Assembly: GCA_965371855.1 (NCBI GenBank) | Contig: CBDUZZ010000028.1 | Coordinates: 1 to 56,218 of the forward strand | Direction of reading: 5' to 3' | Origin: JAADEM01 sp965371855 | GTDB lineage: Bacteria; Bacteroidota; Bacteroidia; Bacteroidales; Marinilabiliaceae | Length of the DNA stretch: 56,218 nt | Made by a program: the position numbers and the translations under genes | Notes under the pieces: model-generated | Databases searched by the model: none | Seen by the model: the letters and a program-made list of their open reading frames with translations, nothing else | Told to the model about the DNA's origin: nothing | In this document: piece after piece, positions 47,782 through 56,218 of the stretch | Numbering within the stretch: position 1 is the stretch's first letter | Layout of the letters: each line of letters begins with the position of its first letter

Positions 47782-48789
47782 TTACTTTACAGAATCCATA
47801 TATTTAATTAACTCAACAACTTTTGCAGAGTATCCCATTTCATTATCATACCATGAAACTACTTTTACAAATTTATCAGTAAGAGCAATACCTGCCTTAG
47901 CATCAAATATCGAAGTTAGAGTTTCACCGGTAAAGTCACAAGAAACAACAGCATCTTCAGTATATCCTAAAACACCTTTCATTGAACCTTCAGAAGCATC
48001 TTTCATTGCTTTACAGATAGCTTCGTAAGAAGCTCCTTTTGCAAGATTTACAGTTAAATCAACAACTGAAACATCAGGAGTTGGAACACGGAAAGCCATA
48101 CCTGTAAGTTTACCGTTTAAGCTGGGTATTACTTTACCAACAGCTTTAGCAGCACCGGTAGAAGAAGGAATAATATTTTGTCCTGCTCCACGTCCACCTC
48201 TCCAGTCTTTCATAGAAGGGCCATCAACAGTTTTTTGTGTTGCTGTAGTAGCATGGATAGTTGTCATTAAGCCATCAACAATACCAAAATTATCATTTAA
48301 TACTTTAGCAATAGGAGCTAAACAATTAGTAGTACATGATGCATTTGAAACAAAGTTCATATCACTCTTGTAAGATGTATTGTTAACACCCATAACAAAC
48401 ATTGGAGTGTCATCTTTAGAAGGAGCAGACATAACTACTTTTTTAGCACCTGCATCAATATGACCTTGAGCAGATTCTTTTGTTAAGAACAGACCTGTTG
48501 ACTCAACAACATATTCAGCTTCAACTGCATCCCATTTTAAGTCAGCAGGGTTTCTTTCAGATGTAACACGGATAGTTTTACCGTTAACAATTAATGAACC
48601 ATCTTTAACCTCAACTGTTCCGTTGAAACGACCGTGAGTTGAATCATACTTAAGCATATAAGCCATGTAATCAACGTCAATTAAATCGTTAATACCAACA
48701 ACCTCAACATTATCGCTTGCTACTGCAATACGAAAAACAAAGCGGCCGATACGGCCAAATCCATTAATACCAATTTTAATTTTTGACAT
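47782..48789 (-). CDS. gap: Glyceraldehyde-3-phosphate dehydrogenase, type I
   Basis: 335 aa, normal length. The NAD-binding motif INGFGRIGRFVFR is at the N-terminus. The catalytic cysteine is C152 in SNASCTTNCLAP. Also visible are TIHATTATQKTVDGPS, GRGAGQNIIPSSTGAAKAVGKV and WYDNEMGYS. It oxidises glyceraldehyde 3-phosphate to 1,3-bisphosphoglycerate with NAD+ in glycolysis, or the reverse in gluconeogenesis. Single gene with a near-consensus promoter at 48840-48871 and a shared terminator. Confidence 0.98.
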   Translation of the reverse strand: MSKIKIGINGFGRIGRFVFRIAVASDNVEVVGINDLIDVDYMAYMLKYDSTHGRFNGTVEVKDGSLIVNGKTIRVTSERNPADLKWDAVEAEYVVESTGLFLTKESAQGHIDAGAKKVVMSAPSKDDTPMFVMGVNNTSYKSDMNFVSNASCTTNCLAPIAKVLNDNFGIVDGLMTTIHATTATQKTVDGPSMKDWRGGRGAGQNIIPSSTGAAKAVGKVIPSLNGKLTGMAFRVPTPDVSVVDLTVNLAKGASYEAICKAMKDASEGSMKGVLGYTEDAVVSCDFTGETLTSIFDAKAGIALTDKFVKVVSWYDNEMGYSAKVVELIKYMDSVK

Positions 48790-48839
48790 TTTATTATTTA
48801 TTTAGTGATTGTATTTATAATATCTTTTAAAAAGAGCCA

Positions 48840-48871
48840 CAAAAGTAAGCATTCATAACCATTAAGTCAAA
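48840..48871 (-). promoter_or_regulatory. Promoter of gap
   Basis: TTTG (-33, 48868-48871), 20-bp spacer, TACTTTTG (-7, 48840-48847) on the minus strand. It matches the Bacteroidota sigma-ABfr consensus well and gives a leader of about 44 nt. Confidence 0.72.
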
Positions 48872-48912
48872 TAATCTTTAAATGGATTTCCTCAATAAAT
48901 GTTAAAAAAAAA

Positions 48913-48942
48913 CAGGCAGACCACTATACCGTGATCTGCCTG
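48913..48942 (-). terminator. Terminator of the small lipoprotein gene
   Basis: On the minus strand CAGGCAGA pairs with TCTGCCTG, with inner CAC/GTG pairs, followed by nine T. It lies about 118 bp after the stop at 49060. Confidence 0.8.
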
Positions 48943-49059
48943 ACATTAAATATTTCACAATTGGAGCTCTAATCTACTCCAGATAAATTCCACAAAATAA
49001 ACTGATCGTTTCTACACACAACCGCAATAATTGAAACAATCAAATTAATTAATCTGTTG

Positions 49060-49188
49060 CTATACCCTTTGTGTTGTCTGTTCTGTATCTACACTACTAT
49101 ATGCAGGACAATCCTGTGTGCTCTTACAAGAACTCATACCTAACGCTAATAAAAACACTACTGCTGCAATAACTGAAATCTTTTTCAT
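49060..49188 (-). CDS. 42-aa lipoprotein
   Basis: The frame runs ATG 49186-49188 to TAG 49060-49062. Residues 1-20 are a lipoprotein signal peptide (MKKISVIAAVVFLLALGMSS) with Cys21 as lipid acceptor (GMSSC). The mature 22 residues begin CKSTQDCPAYSSVDTE; the CPAYS motif recurs in small Bacteroidota lipoproteins as I remember them. It has a well-formed downstream terminator and an upstream TACGTTTG box, so it is an expressed unit. Role unknown; anchored in an envelope membrane. Confidence 0.7.
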   Translation of the reverse strand: MKKISVIAAVVFLLALGMSSCKSTQDCPAYSSVDTEQTTQRV

Positions 49189-49271
49189 GATCAAAAACTT
49201 TCTTAAGTATATAAAATAACTATTTAATTAAAACCTCACAAAACAACTATGTAACCATCTTACTGACTATA

Positions 49272-49279
49272 CAAACGTA
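49272..49279 (-). promoter_or_regulatory. -7 box upstream of the small lipoprotein gene
   Basis: TACGTTTG on the minus strand matches TAnnTTTG, about 84 bp before the ATG. No obvious -33 box. Confidence 0.35.
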
Positions 49280-49382
49280 AAGTAAGGTCTTAATGTTTCA
49301 TTTTTTTTATTGTTATTGGGGAAAAGTACAATTGTTTAGATAAACGCACTGCATTATTACACCAAATCAAACCCATGTCTTC

Positions 49383-49847
49383 TTACTCAGGCCACAAAAT
49401 ATCTTCATCATCATCGCTCCAGTTTGGCCCAATTTGAATTGAGTCAACAACACCATCTCTAATCCAGATATTTATATTTTTATCTTCAAATGAATATAGT
49501 TCATTAACATCACTCCCTTCATCAGACAAATCTTCAACATCAAACTCTCCTAAATCGTCGGCATGTTCTAAAAATAACTCTTTCGACATTCCGGAGAAAA
49601 AAACATCCTGCAATGTATACTGTGAATCATCAAATGCAATTTCCACTAACCGCAGGTCAACCATAGAATCGAAAGACATTGAAACACCCATTTCATCATA
49701 GTAGTAAATATTTACAGACTCCCCATCATCCATCTCTTGCACCTCAACCTCATCAGGCTTGCCTAAGATATAGATAACTTCTTCTTCATTCATTCCGAAT
49801 TTCAGGTTATCAAAACCTATTCCCGGTAATATTAATTTATCACTCAT
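49383..49847 (-). CDS. Acidic hypothetical protein
   Basis: 154 aa, strongly acidic (many Asp/Glu, ending SDDDEDILWPE), with no signal peptide or membrane segment, so cytoplasmic. The N-terminal ILPGIGFDNLKFGMNEEEVIYILGKPDEVE resembles the start of BamE/SmpA-like folds (a small helix-turn followed by strands) and immunity-type proteins with similar openings, but I cannot assign a family. Single gene on the minus strand, upstream of the small lipoprotein gene by about 195 bp. Confidence 0.7.
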   Translation of the reverse strand: MSDKLILPGIGFDNLKFGMNEEEVIYILGKPDEVEVQEMDDGESVNIYYYDEMGVSMSFDSMVDLRLVEIAFDDSQYTLQDVFFSGMSKELFLEHADDLGEFDVEDLSDEGSDVNELYSFEDKNINIWIRDGVVDSIQIGPNWSDDDEDILWPE

Positions 49848-50018
49848 AATTATTTAGTTTTTAAAGTTTATTAAAGTCATCAAGTTCATCAAGTTGAAGA
49901 TAGTAAATAATTCACATTAAACAATCTCAACCCGAAACTTAAGGCTTGACATGTCAATATATCACTACACTCTCACAATCACCAAAACAACTAATCGCCA
50001 CATTAGCACATCAGACAA

Positions 50019-53000
50019 CTATTTCCAAACAGGAATTCTGCTTGGGGTATAAGGTGCATCCATATCATCCATTATCTTTCTTAACTCTACAATTTTTGTT
50101 TTGGCAATTTCTGTTACCTGATTTAAAACCGGAGGGAACTCCTCTTTCAGAATCTCAAATCCCATTTTGGATGTTGATGTGATATTTGATGTACTGTTTA
50201 ATTGGGTATAAATTACACTATTCAACCTATTCATTAAGGGCATATCTGCCGGAGGAATCTCTTCCCAACTTGCTTTTGCCTTAACACCGTTAAACTGAAA
50301 TAAAATATCATCCAGCTCTTTTTTCACTCCGTCCAGAGCAGGCAGCAACTCTTCATGAACACCGGGCAAAGTCAATGCGGTTTGCTGCATCATGGTTACT
50401 TCTCTCATTAAATCTTTTGTTAATCGCAATATTCCATTCATAGCTTTCGACAGACGACTAACCTCCCTTTGGAAAGCAACAACAACTGCTCTGTCTTCAG
50501 CCGCCAGGGTAGCATTGTTTAATCCTAATACCCTAAAATCACTCTTTTCACACAATGGTTTCGACTCTCCATTGTGTACCATAGCCATTTCTACCGAGTA
50601 AGTTCCCGGCATAACAAACACACCACCATCAGTTTTGGCAAAAGGATCAAAATTATCTTTCTGCTTAATCACCGGACTATCATACTTCAAATCCCAGTTT
50701 ATTCGCTGAATACCTTTAGCCGGTTTTTTAGTCATCGTTCTGACAACAGAGCCATCTTCATCTCTAATTGTAATTAGCATATAAGGATGAACTTCCTTTT
50801 TCTCATCCTCAAGCTCTTTCCATGTTGGCTGAGGGATAGGTTTTCCATCTTTATACAGCTCCTTATCTTCCTTTATTCTTAACTGCCTGGCTGTTTTTGG
50901 AACATCTTTCAGATAAAGAGTGAATTCAGCACCAAATGCCGGATTTTTTGCAACATAGTATGTGGCTCCCTGGCTCCCTTTACCCCTCTTCTGGATGTAT
51001 AGTAAAGCATCTTTAATTTCAGACAAATAAGCATCTTTCTTCACTGTTTCTTCATTAAGTTGGCGAAGTGGAGAGTAGTTATCCAAAATATAAAAGCTAC
51101 GTCCGAAAGTAGCAATTACCAAATCACTTTCTCTTTCCTGAATAGCTATATCATAAACTGCTATTGTTGGAATACCTGATTTTAACTGAACCCAGCTCTT
51201 ACCGCCATTTATTGTAAAGAATACACCAAACTCAGTACCGGCAAAAAGCAAATCTTTCTTTTTGTAATCCTGAATTATGGAATGAACACTTCCGTTTTCA
51301 GGCAGATCGCCTGCAATTGATTTCCATGTTTTTCCTTTATTAGAACTTCTAAGTATATAAGGTTTAAAATCATCACTTTTAAGATTATCAAAAGTAGCGT
51401 AAACAACATTCTCATCAAACCGCGAAGCAAAAACATCACTCACAAAAGTATGTTCAGGCACACCGGGGAAGGATGATATTTTTCTCCATGAGCTACCGGC
51501 ATCTTCAGTTACCTGAATTACACCATCATCTGTCCCTACGTAAATAAGGTCTTCTTTAACAGGAGATTCGTCCAGTGCCACAATAGTTCCGTACAACGAT
51601 GTTGAAACATCTTTGGCAACGGCATCCGGGCTCCAGTGTTTACCCATAACAGCCCATGTGTTACGATCGATATGAGCAGTAAGGTCATCCGAAACAACCT
51701 CCCATGTTTCACCACGGTCATCACTTCTGAACAGTTTATTTGCTGCCATATACAAACGGGTATGTGAATGAGGGCTGATAATAAGCGGAGCATTCCAGTT
51801 CCAGCGATAAGTCTTTTCATCTTTTCTCGGCTGTGGTTTTATGTTAATACGCTCACCACTCTTTTTATCATACCTTACCACATTCCCATACTGCCACTCA
51901 GAGTATACGATATCAGGATTTTCGGGATCTATGCACACCCAAAATCCGTCACCTCCAACAGTAACAATCCACTCACCTGATGTTACTCCCTGACTTGTAA
52001 GATTACGTGACGGGCCACCCAAGGTGTTATTATCCTGTGTTCCACCATAAACATTATAAAAAGGTTCTGCATTATCAACTGCCACGCGGTAAAATTGTGT
52101 GACAGGAAGATTAGATACATATCCCCAGCTATTTCCATCATCGTAAGTCATATAAATTCCGCCGTCGCCACCAATCATATAATGTGTGTTATCTTCAGGA
52201 TCAACCCACAAAGCATGGTCATCAACGTGCCGGCTTTTATTACTAAGCTTCTTCCATGTCTTTCCACCATCAGTTGTAACATGTGAGTATGTTTCTACTG
52301 AATATATCTTATCAAACTCAACAGGATCGCAATAAATCTCATTGTAGTACTGTCCGCTGGCGCTATGGTCACTCATCTTTGTCCATGACTCTCCGCGGTC
52401 TGTTGATTTGAAAAACCCTCCTGCACTGTTGGCAGCCTCAACAATCAGATATAGAACATCCGGATTCTGAGGCGAAATGGCAATTCCCATTCCTCCAATA
52501 TCTTCTGACGGCAGACCTTTTTTAATCTTCCTCCAGTTCTGGCCTCCATCTTCCGATTTATAAACTATACTTTCGGGGCCTCCGCCAATTTTAGTATACA
52601 CATGACGACGACGCTGCTCTGAAGTGGCATACAAAACATCAGGGTTACGTGGGTCACATATCACATTATTTACACCTGTATTCTCACTTACCTCAAGAAC
52701 TTTATTCCAGGATTTACCACCATCGATAGTTTTATACAGACCACGATCACCGCCCGAACCCCACACCGAACCTTCGGCAGCAACATAAACAACATTAGAG
52801 TTTCTTGGATCGATAAGTATCATTCCTATCTGACGGGAATCTTTCAGCCCCATATTTTTCCAGCTCTTGCCACCGTCAACAGTTTTATAAACACCATCGC
52901 CATACCCCAATGCACGCTGATGATTGTTTTCTCCTGTTCCGGCCCAAACAACATTCGAATTATTCGGATCCATAGCCAGACAACCAATGGAATATGCACC

Positions 53001-53312
53001 ATATTCATCAAACACAGGCTTGAATGTAATACCCTTGTTAGTTGTTTTCCATATATTTCCACTGGCAACAGCAACATAAAACTCTGAATGATTATCAGGG
53101 TTAACTGCAAAATCGGCAATACGTCCGGAAGTAAAAGCCGGACCTATAGAGCGCCACTTGAGCCCGGAAACCAGACTGCTACTTATTAAAGTGTCAACAG
53201 ATTCTTTTGTTTTGTCATTTTCCTTTTTCTGACCTGCAAACATAAAAAAAGGCAAAAGCAACATTGCCATCAGCAATGATGACACTTTAAGTTTTCGTCT
53301 TTGAGAAACCAT
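50019..53312 (-). CDS. BNR/Asp-box repeat exo-protein (WD40/YVTN-like)
   Basis: 1097 aa. Signal peptide residues 1-26. About ten Asp-box repeats of the form S/T-x-DGG-x-x-W are visible (YKTVDGGKSW, YKTIDGGKSW, YKSEDGGQNW, FKSTDRGESW, VTTDGGKTW, FRSDDRGETW, VTEDAGSSW, FTINGGKSW), which form two beta-propellers as in sialidase- and sortilin-type proteins. The C-terminal ~300 residues are a helical and beta domain with GVFVMPGTYSVEMAMVH. Proteins of this type are often annotated as glycosyl hydrolases, but no catalytic residues can be assigned. Probably periplasmic or surface; monocistronic. Confidence 0.85.
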   Translation of the reverse strand: MVSQRRKLKVSSLLMAMLLLPFFMFAGQKKENDKTKESVDTLISSSLVSGLKWRSIGPAFTSGRIADFAVNPDNHSEFYVAVASGNIWKTTNKGITFKPVFDEYGAYSIGCLAMDPNNSNVVWAGTGENNHQRALGYGDGVYKTVDGGKSWKNMGLKDSRQIGMILIDPRNSNVVYVAAEGSVWGSGGDRGLYKTIDGGKSWNKVLEVSENTGVNNVICDPRNPDVLYATSEQRRRHVYTKIGGGPESIVYKSEDGGQNWRKIKKGLPSEDIGGMGIAISPQNPDVLYLIVEAANSAGGFFKSTDRGESWTKMSDHSASGQYYNEIYCDPVEFDKIYSVETYSHVTTDGGKTWKKLSNKSRHVDDHALWVDPEDNTHYMIGGDGGIYMTYDDGNSWGYVSNLPVTQFYRVAVDNAEPFYNVYGGTQDNNTLGGPSRNLTSQGVTSGEWIVTVGGDGFWVCIDPENPDIVYSEWQYGNVVRYDKKSGERINIKPQPRKDEKTYRWNWNAPLIISPHSHTRLYMAANKLFRSDDRGETWEVVSDDLTAHIDRNTWAVMGKHWSPDAVAKDVSTSLYGTIVALDESPVKEDLIYVGTDDGVIQVTEDAGSSWRKISSFPGVPEHTFVSDVFASRFDENVVYATFDNLKSDDFKPYILRSSNKGKTWKSIAGDLPENGSVHSIIQDYKKKDLLFAGTEFGVFFTINGGKSWVQLKSGIPTIAVYDIAIQERESDLVIATFGRSFYILDNYSPLRQLNEETVKKDAYLSEIKDALLYIQKRGKGSQGATYYVAKNPAFGAEFTLYLKDVPKTARQLRIKEDKELYKDGKPIPQPTWKELEDEKKEVHPYMLITIRDEDGSVVRTMTKKPAKGIQRINWDLKYDSPVIKQKDNFDPFAKTDGGVFVMPGTYSVEMAMVHNGESKPLCEKSDFRVLGLNNATLAAEDRAVVVAFQREVSRLSKAMNGILRLTKDLMREVTMMQQTALTLPGVHEELLPALDGVKKELDDILFQFNGVKAKASWEEIPPADMPLMNRLNSVIYTQLNSTSNITSTSKMGFEILKEEFPPVLNQVTEIAKTKIVELRKIMDDMDAPYTPSRIPVWK

Positions 53313-53456
53313 TAGTTAATAATTTAAACTGTCAAATTTATAATCGTATTGCAATCTGTAAAAAAATTGTCTGTATGCTATTCTTTCTAATATTTTTTAA
53401 AATTATGATTTTTTTGATTGAAAATAGAACTCTCTAATAATTATCTGATAATGACA

Positions 53457-54182
53457 TTATTTAATAGCCTCAACAACTAAATGAAAAGAGTTTTCTTTCC
53501 AAACGCTCTTTTTAAAATCGCCATAAAATATCACTTTGGAAAAGTAGGGTGCTAACATATTTTCAAGCTCCTGTTTTTTTAAGGGCAGCAATAGCACACT
53601 ATTTACTGTCTGTTTGCATGTAAACTTTGCCGAAAGAACTGTTTCAAAATTAATTAGTCCGTCAGGCTGATGATGATATATTCTTATAAACTCATAATTA
53701 TCGGTATTTATAGTAGGGAGAGAGTCAACGCGATCTTCCAATACCCTATCATAATTGACAATTTGTAACAGTAGTTTGCCGTTTTTTTTCAAAAGTTCCG
53801 ATGTTCTTTTTATAAATTGCTCTATTCTCTCTTTCCTGATTAAGTGAACCAGAGTATTTCCAAAGCATAAAATCCCGTCATACTTATCCTCTTCAAAATC
53901 ATTCAGGTCATCAACCAAATCCCCAACATTAAACTTCAGGTTAAGGGCTTGAGGTTGTTTCTCTTTCGCAACAGCTATCATCTTACTATCCGAATCAAAA
54001 CCCAACACATGAGCCGATCTGCGGGCAAGCATAACAGCCAAAGCCCCTGTTCCACAACCTGCATCTATAATCATTTTTCCGGCAACAGAATTTGAAAAAC
54101 AACTCTGTACATACTCTGCCTGAGTAGGATTAAATGGAAAAAGCTCATCATAAGCTTTAGATATTGAGGTATAAAATGTCAT
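53457..54182 (-). CDS. Class I SAM-dependent methyltransferase
   Basis: 241 aa from the ATG at 54182 (a TTG one codon upstream is possible). The SAM-binding motif IIDAGCGTGALAVMLA is followed by VLGFDSDSKMIAVAKEK, FNVGDLVD and the motif IV-like KYDGILCFGNTLVHL, all in the right order for a Rossmann-fold methyltransferase. Substrate unknown. It begins about 10 bp after the end of the GT2 gene and is the last member of a three-gene operon with DUF4199 and GT2. Confidence 0.88.
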   Translation of the reverse strand: MTFYTSISKAYDELFPFNPTQAEYVQSCFSNSVAGKMIIDAGCGTGALAVMLARRSAHVLGFDSDSKMIAVAKEKQPQALNLKFNVGDLVDDLNDFEEDKYDGILCFGNTLVHLIRKERIEQFIKRTSELLKKNGKLLLQIVNYDRVLEDRVDSLPTINTDNYEFIRIYHHQPDGLINFETVLSAKFTCKQTVNSVLLLPLKKQELENMLAPYFSKVIFYGDFKKSVWKENSFHLVVEAIK

Positions 54183-54191
54183 CAACGATAT

Positions 54192-55142
54192 TTACAATAT
54201 TTTTTCTGATACCTGATACTTATTTCTTTCATGAGAGCTGCGTGAAACCAGTTCAGCCAAAAATCCGGTCAAAAACAGTTGTGTGCCGAGAATCATACTA
54301 ACCAAAGAGATATAAAAATAGGGACTATCAGTAACCAAAGGAGCCTCAATTGCATGATAAACAAACCATAACTTTCTTACTCCCAACCATGTAGAAGTAA
54401 CAAAACCAACAAAAAACATTAAAATACCTAATGTTCCAAAAAGATGCATAGGGCGTTTCCCAAATTTTGTAATAAACGATACCGAAAGCAGGTCTAAAAA
54501 CCCTTTTAATGTTCGTTCTATCCCAAATTTTGATACTCCGTATTTTCTTTCCTGATGCTGCACAATCTTTTCTCCAATCTTATCAAACCCATTTTGTTTA
54601 GCTATTAATGGTATGTACCGATGCATCTCACCATAAACCTCAATATTCTTAACAACCTTATTCCTGTAGGCTTTTAAGCCGCAATTAAAATCATGAAGCT
54701 TTATCCCGGAAACAAAACGCACAGTACGATTAAACAGTTTACTCGGGAGTGTTTTAGAGATAGGATCATGCCGTTTCTTTTTCCAGCCACTAACCAAATC
54801 ATAACCCTCCTCAGTAATCATCCTTGCCAACTCCGGAATCTCCTCCGGGCTATCCTGAAGATCGGCATCCATCGTAATAACAACATCTCCTTTTACAGCC
54901 TCAAAACCACAATGTAGTGCAGCCGACTTACCGTAATTACGTCTGAATTTAAGCCCTTTAACTTCTTTGTGCTTTTCTGAAAGTTCAGAAACTATCTTCC
55001 ATGAATCATCTGAACTGCCATCGTCAACAAACAAAACTTCATATTCCTGGTTCAGAGGAGTTAAAACACGCTGTATCCAGGCAAACAACTCTCCTATTGA
55101 CTCTTCTTCATTATATAAAGGAACAACTATCGATATCTCCAT
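54192..55142 (-). CDS. Glycosyltransferase family 2, polyprenyl-phosphate type
   Basis: 316 aa. GT-A domain: ISIVVPLYNEEESIGELFAWI, VLFVDDGSSDDSW, the metal motif VITMDADLQDSPEEIP and FNCGLKAYRN. Two C-terminal helices (about 232-255 and 272-296) give the layout of DPM1/ArnC/GtrB-like enzymes, which load a sugar on undecaprenyl phosphate. It lies 3 bp after the DUF4199 gene and about 10 bp before the methyltransferase, so translation is coupled. Lipid-linked sugar transfer is the family role; sugar and acceptor here are unknown. Confidence 0.92.
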   Translation of the reverse strand: MEISIVVPLYNEEESIGELFAWIQRVLTPLNQEYEVLFVDDGSSDDSWKIVSELSEKHKEVKGLKFRRNYGKSAALHCGFEAVKGDVVITMDADLQDSPEEIPELARMITEEGYDLVSGWKKKRHDPISKTLPSKLFNRTVRFVSGIKLHDFNCGLKAYRNKVVKNIEVYGEMHRYIPLIAKQNGFDKIGEKIVQHQERKYGVSKFGIERTLKGFLDLLSVSFITKFGKRPMHLFGTLGILMFFVGFVTSTWLGVRKLWFVYHAIEAPLVTDSPYFYISLVSMILGTQLFLTGFLAELVSRSSHERNKYQVSEKIL

Positions 55143-55145
55143 TTT

Positions 55146-55691
55146 CTACTCAACATTTTTTACAGCATCATAAAAACTACTCGTAGGCTTTTTCATAGCT
55201 ATAGCAGCAACAATTAAGGAGATAAGCGTTCCTGAGAATATCTTACCAAAGAACTCGGAAAAAGCAACCAATCCAGGCTTAACCGCAATCTCATACATTT
55301 CACTCACACTTTCGATCAACTCATCCGGCAAGCCACTTTTCATTAAATTCTCCTGCGTTACAACTAATAATTGATCAGAAAGAGACTTGTCAAACGTCAT
55401 TAAAATATACATAGTAGCTGCAGCAAAGATGCCACCAAACAAAGAAATTAGTACACCTAAACCCACGCCCTGCCCATAGCTCAGAAAACCATTATTTACT
55501 TTATCCCTATAACCTGTAAGACCAATCCAGATTATCCCAATAACAAAGACTATCAGTATATAACCTGCAAAAGAGTTATCAAACAAATGATTCCTGAAAT
55601 AGAGCACCAACAAATAAATGACATGAAATACCCCAAGGTATAAACCATAAGTCATCGCCCATTTAGTTAACGATATAGAATTCTTTTCCAT
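55146..55691 (-). CDS. DUF4199 domain membrane protein
   Basis: 181 aa with four helices (about 13-32, 42-58, 77-98 and 142-166). The family pattern includes SYGQGVGLGVLISLFGGIFAAATMYI in the middle. DUF4199 is found almost only in Bacteroidota and usually sits upstream of a GT2 gene, as here. It starts the DUF4199-GT2-methyltransferase operon. Function unknown; it may be a membrane partner of the glycosyltransferase. Confidence 0.88.
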   Translation of the reverse strand: MEKNSISLTKWAMTYGLYLGVFHVIYLLVLYFRNHLFDNSFAGYILIVFVIGIIWIGLTGYRDKVNNGFLSYGQGVGLGVLISLFGGIFAAATMYILMTFDKSLSDQLLVVTQENLMKSGLPDELIESVSEMYEIAVKPGLVAFSEFFGKIFSGTLISLIVAAIAMKKPTSSFYDAVKNVE

Positions 55692-55856
55692 AGATATTAG
55701 TTTTTATTCAATATTAATGATAATAAAACAGGAAACTAAAATACGAAGAACTTATTGATTATTTGTCATATCAGAAAAAAGAATAATAAATCATCAAAAA
55801 CATAAACGAAATATTTGTGCGATAAATGATTTTTGATACTTTTGCACTCGCAAAAC

Positions 55857-55953
55857 GGGTAAGTCCCATACGACTAGCTCCTGCTTAATCCCCCCAGGGC
55901 CTGACGGCAGCAAGGGTAGGCGGTTGTAGCGGTGCGATATGGTAAGCTTACCC
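55857..55953 (+). ncRNA. ffs: Bacterial small SRP RNA (4.5S-type)
   Basis: About 97 nt. The terminal stem GGGTAAG (55857-55863) pairs with CTTACCC (55947-55953). The apical domain has CCCCCCAGGGCCTGACGGCA and AGCAAGGGTAGG, the conserved symmetric and asymmetric loops that bind Ffh. The RNA is the core of the signal recognition particle. The tRNA-Thr gene starts 4 nt after it, so they are likely transcribed together. Ends are from pairing. Confidence 0.87.
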
Positions 55954-55957
55954 ACCC

Positions 55958-56031
55958 GCCGATGTAGCTCAGTTGGTCAGAGCAGCTGATTTGTAATCAG
56001 CAGGCCGTGGGTTCGAATCCCTCCATCGGCT
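55958..56031 (+). tRNA. tRNA-Thr (anticodon TGT)
   Basis: The cloverleaf is readable: acceptor GCCGATG with CATCGGC, D-arm GCTCAGTTGGTCAGAGC, anticodon arm GCTGA-TTTGTAA-TCAGC, T-arm GTGGG-TTCGAAT-CCCTC (one T-T mismatch), discriminator T. CCA is not encoded. Confidence 0.95.
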
Positions 56032-56060
56032 CAGCGTTCTTACAAATATTGTTATTTATT

Positions 56061-56115
56061 GGGGAGATACCAAAGTGGCCAACTGGGGTCCCGAAGTGTC
56101 GGGATAACTCCGCTG
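56061..56115 (+). repeat. tRNA-Tyr 5'-half-like direct repeat, copy 1
   Basis: A 55-nt sequence beginning GGGGAGATACCAAAGTGGCC, which looks like the acceptor and D-arm of a Bacteroidota tRNA-Tyr. It continues with a small hairpin (TCCCGA-AGTG-TCGGGA) instead of a Tyr anticodon arm, and no matching TCTCCCC 3' acceptor half follows. An exact second copy lies 103 bp on. Confidence 0.75.
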
Positions 56116-56163
56116 GAATATTTGAAACCCCAAAGATATTTGAAATAGTGATTGTTAATTTAG

Positions 56164-56218
56164 GGGGAGATACCAAAGTGGCCAACTGGGGTCCCGAAGT
56201 GTCGGGATAACTCCGCTG
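56164..56218 (+). repeat. tRNA-Tyr 5'-half-like direct repeat, copy 2 (cut)
   Basis: Identical to 56061-56115 as far as the window end, so the repeat may be longer and an intact tRNA-Tyr may follow outside. In this phylum tRNA-Tyr normally comes right after tRNA-Thr(TGT). Confidence 0.75.

Noticed and set aside
55997..56210. Short reading frames on both strands at the window end
   Set aside because: They overlap tRNA-Thr and the tRNA-like repeats and have no protein features.

Overview
The window comes from a member of the Bacteroidota, most likely a Bacteroidales/Marinilabiliales-like lineage. The evidence is an AT-rich genome, promoters with TAnnTTTG -7 boxes, a PorP/SprF protein beside a giant SprB-type adhesin ending in a type IX secretion (type B) sorting domain, an outer-membrane-barrel family typical of the phylum, and the gene order SRP RNA, tRNA-Thr(TGT), then tRNA-Tyr-like sequence.

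Region 1 (1-12.1 kb, + strand) is the accessory part and the most unusual. Four cassettes follow one another. Each carries a DUF2059 secreted protein (one reduced to a pseudogene) followed directly by a small peptide. Four peptides have double-glycine-type leaders and two cysteines in the predicted mature part. A fifth is a longer Gly/Ala-rich hydrophobic peptide. Small membrane proteins, possibly immunity proteins, follow three of the cassettes. Three near-identical promoter/operator blocks and two near-identical 86-aa genes frame variable cargo, which looks like recombination-driven cassette turnover. The last cassette runs into an M48 metalloprotease, a SpoIIM/DUF95 membrane protein, another membrane protein, a Wzy/O-antigen-ligase-like TPR protein and a transglutaminase-like protein. 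The peptide, protease and SpoIIM set resembles circular-bacteriocin maturation loci, but this is inference. No peptidase-containing ABC exporter lies in the window.

Region 2 (12.1-36.8 kb, - strand) holds a GT2 glycosyltransferase, an OmpH/Skp-like protein, PorP/SprF, and one 20.8-kb gene for a 6946-aa surface protein. That protein has 5 Ig-like repeats, a PKD-like region, about 37 SprB repeats (15 of them arranged as five three-domain superunits), 19 copies of an 80-residue Cys-pair repeat, two PKD domains and a CHU_C sorting domain.

Region 3 (36.8-39.1 kb) contains four copies of a long palindromic repeat around a DUF559 nuclease gene, abutting dprA.

Region 4 (39.3-55.7 kb) is mostly housekeeping. 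It has a beta-barrel protein, a sigma factor/anti-sigma-TonB pair divergent from a VWA protein, aconitase, a Bax-like glucosaminidase, GAPDH, a 42-aa lipoprotein, a BNR-repeat protein, and a DUF4199-GT2-methyltransferase operon. A candidate small RNA lies at 40194-40273.

Region 5 (55.8-56.2 kb) has SRP RNA, tRNA-Thr and two exact copies of a tRNA-Tyr-5'-half-like sequence cut by the window end.
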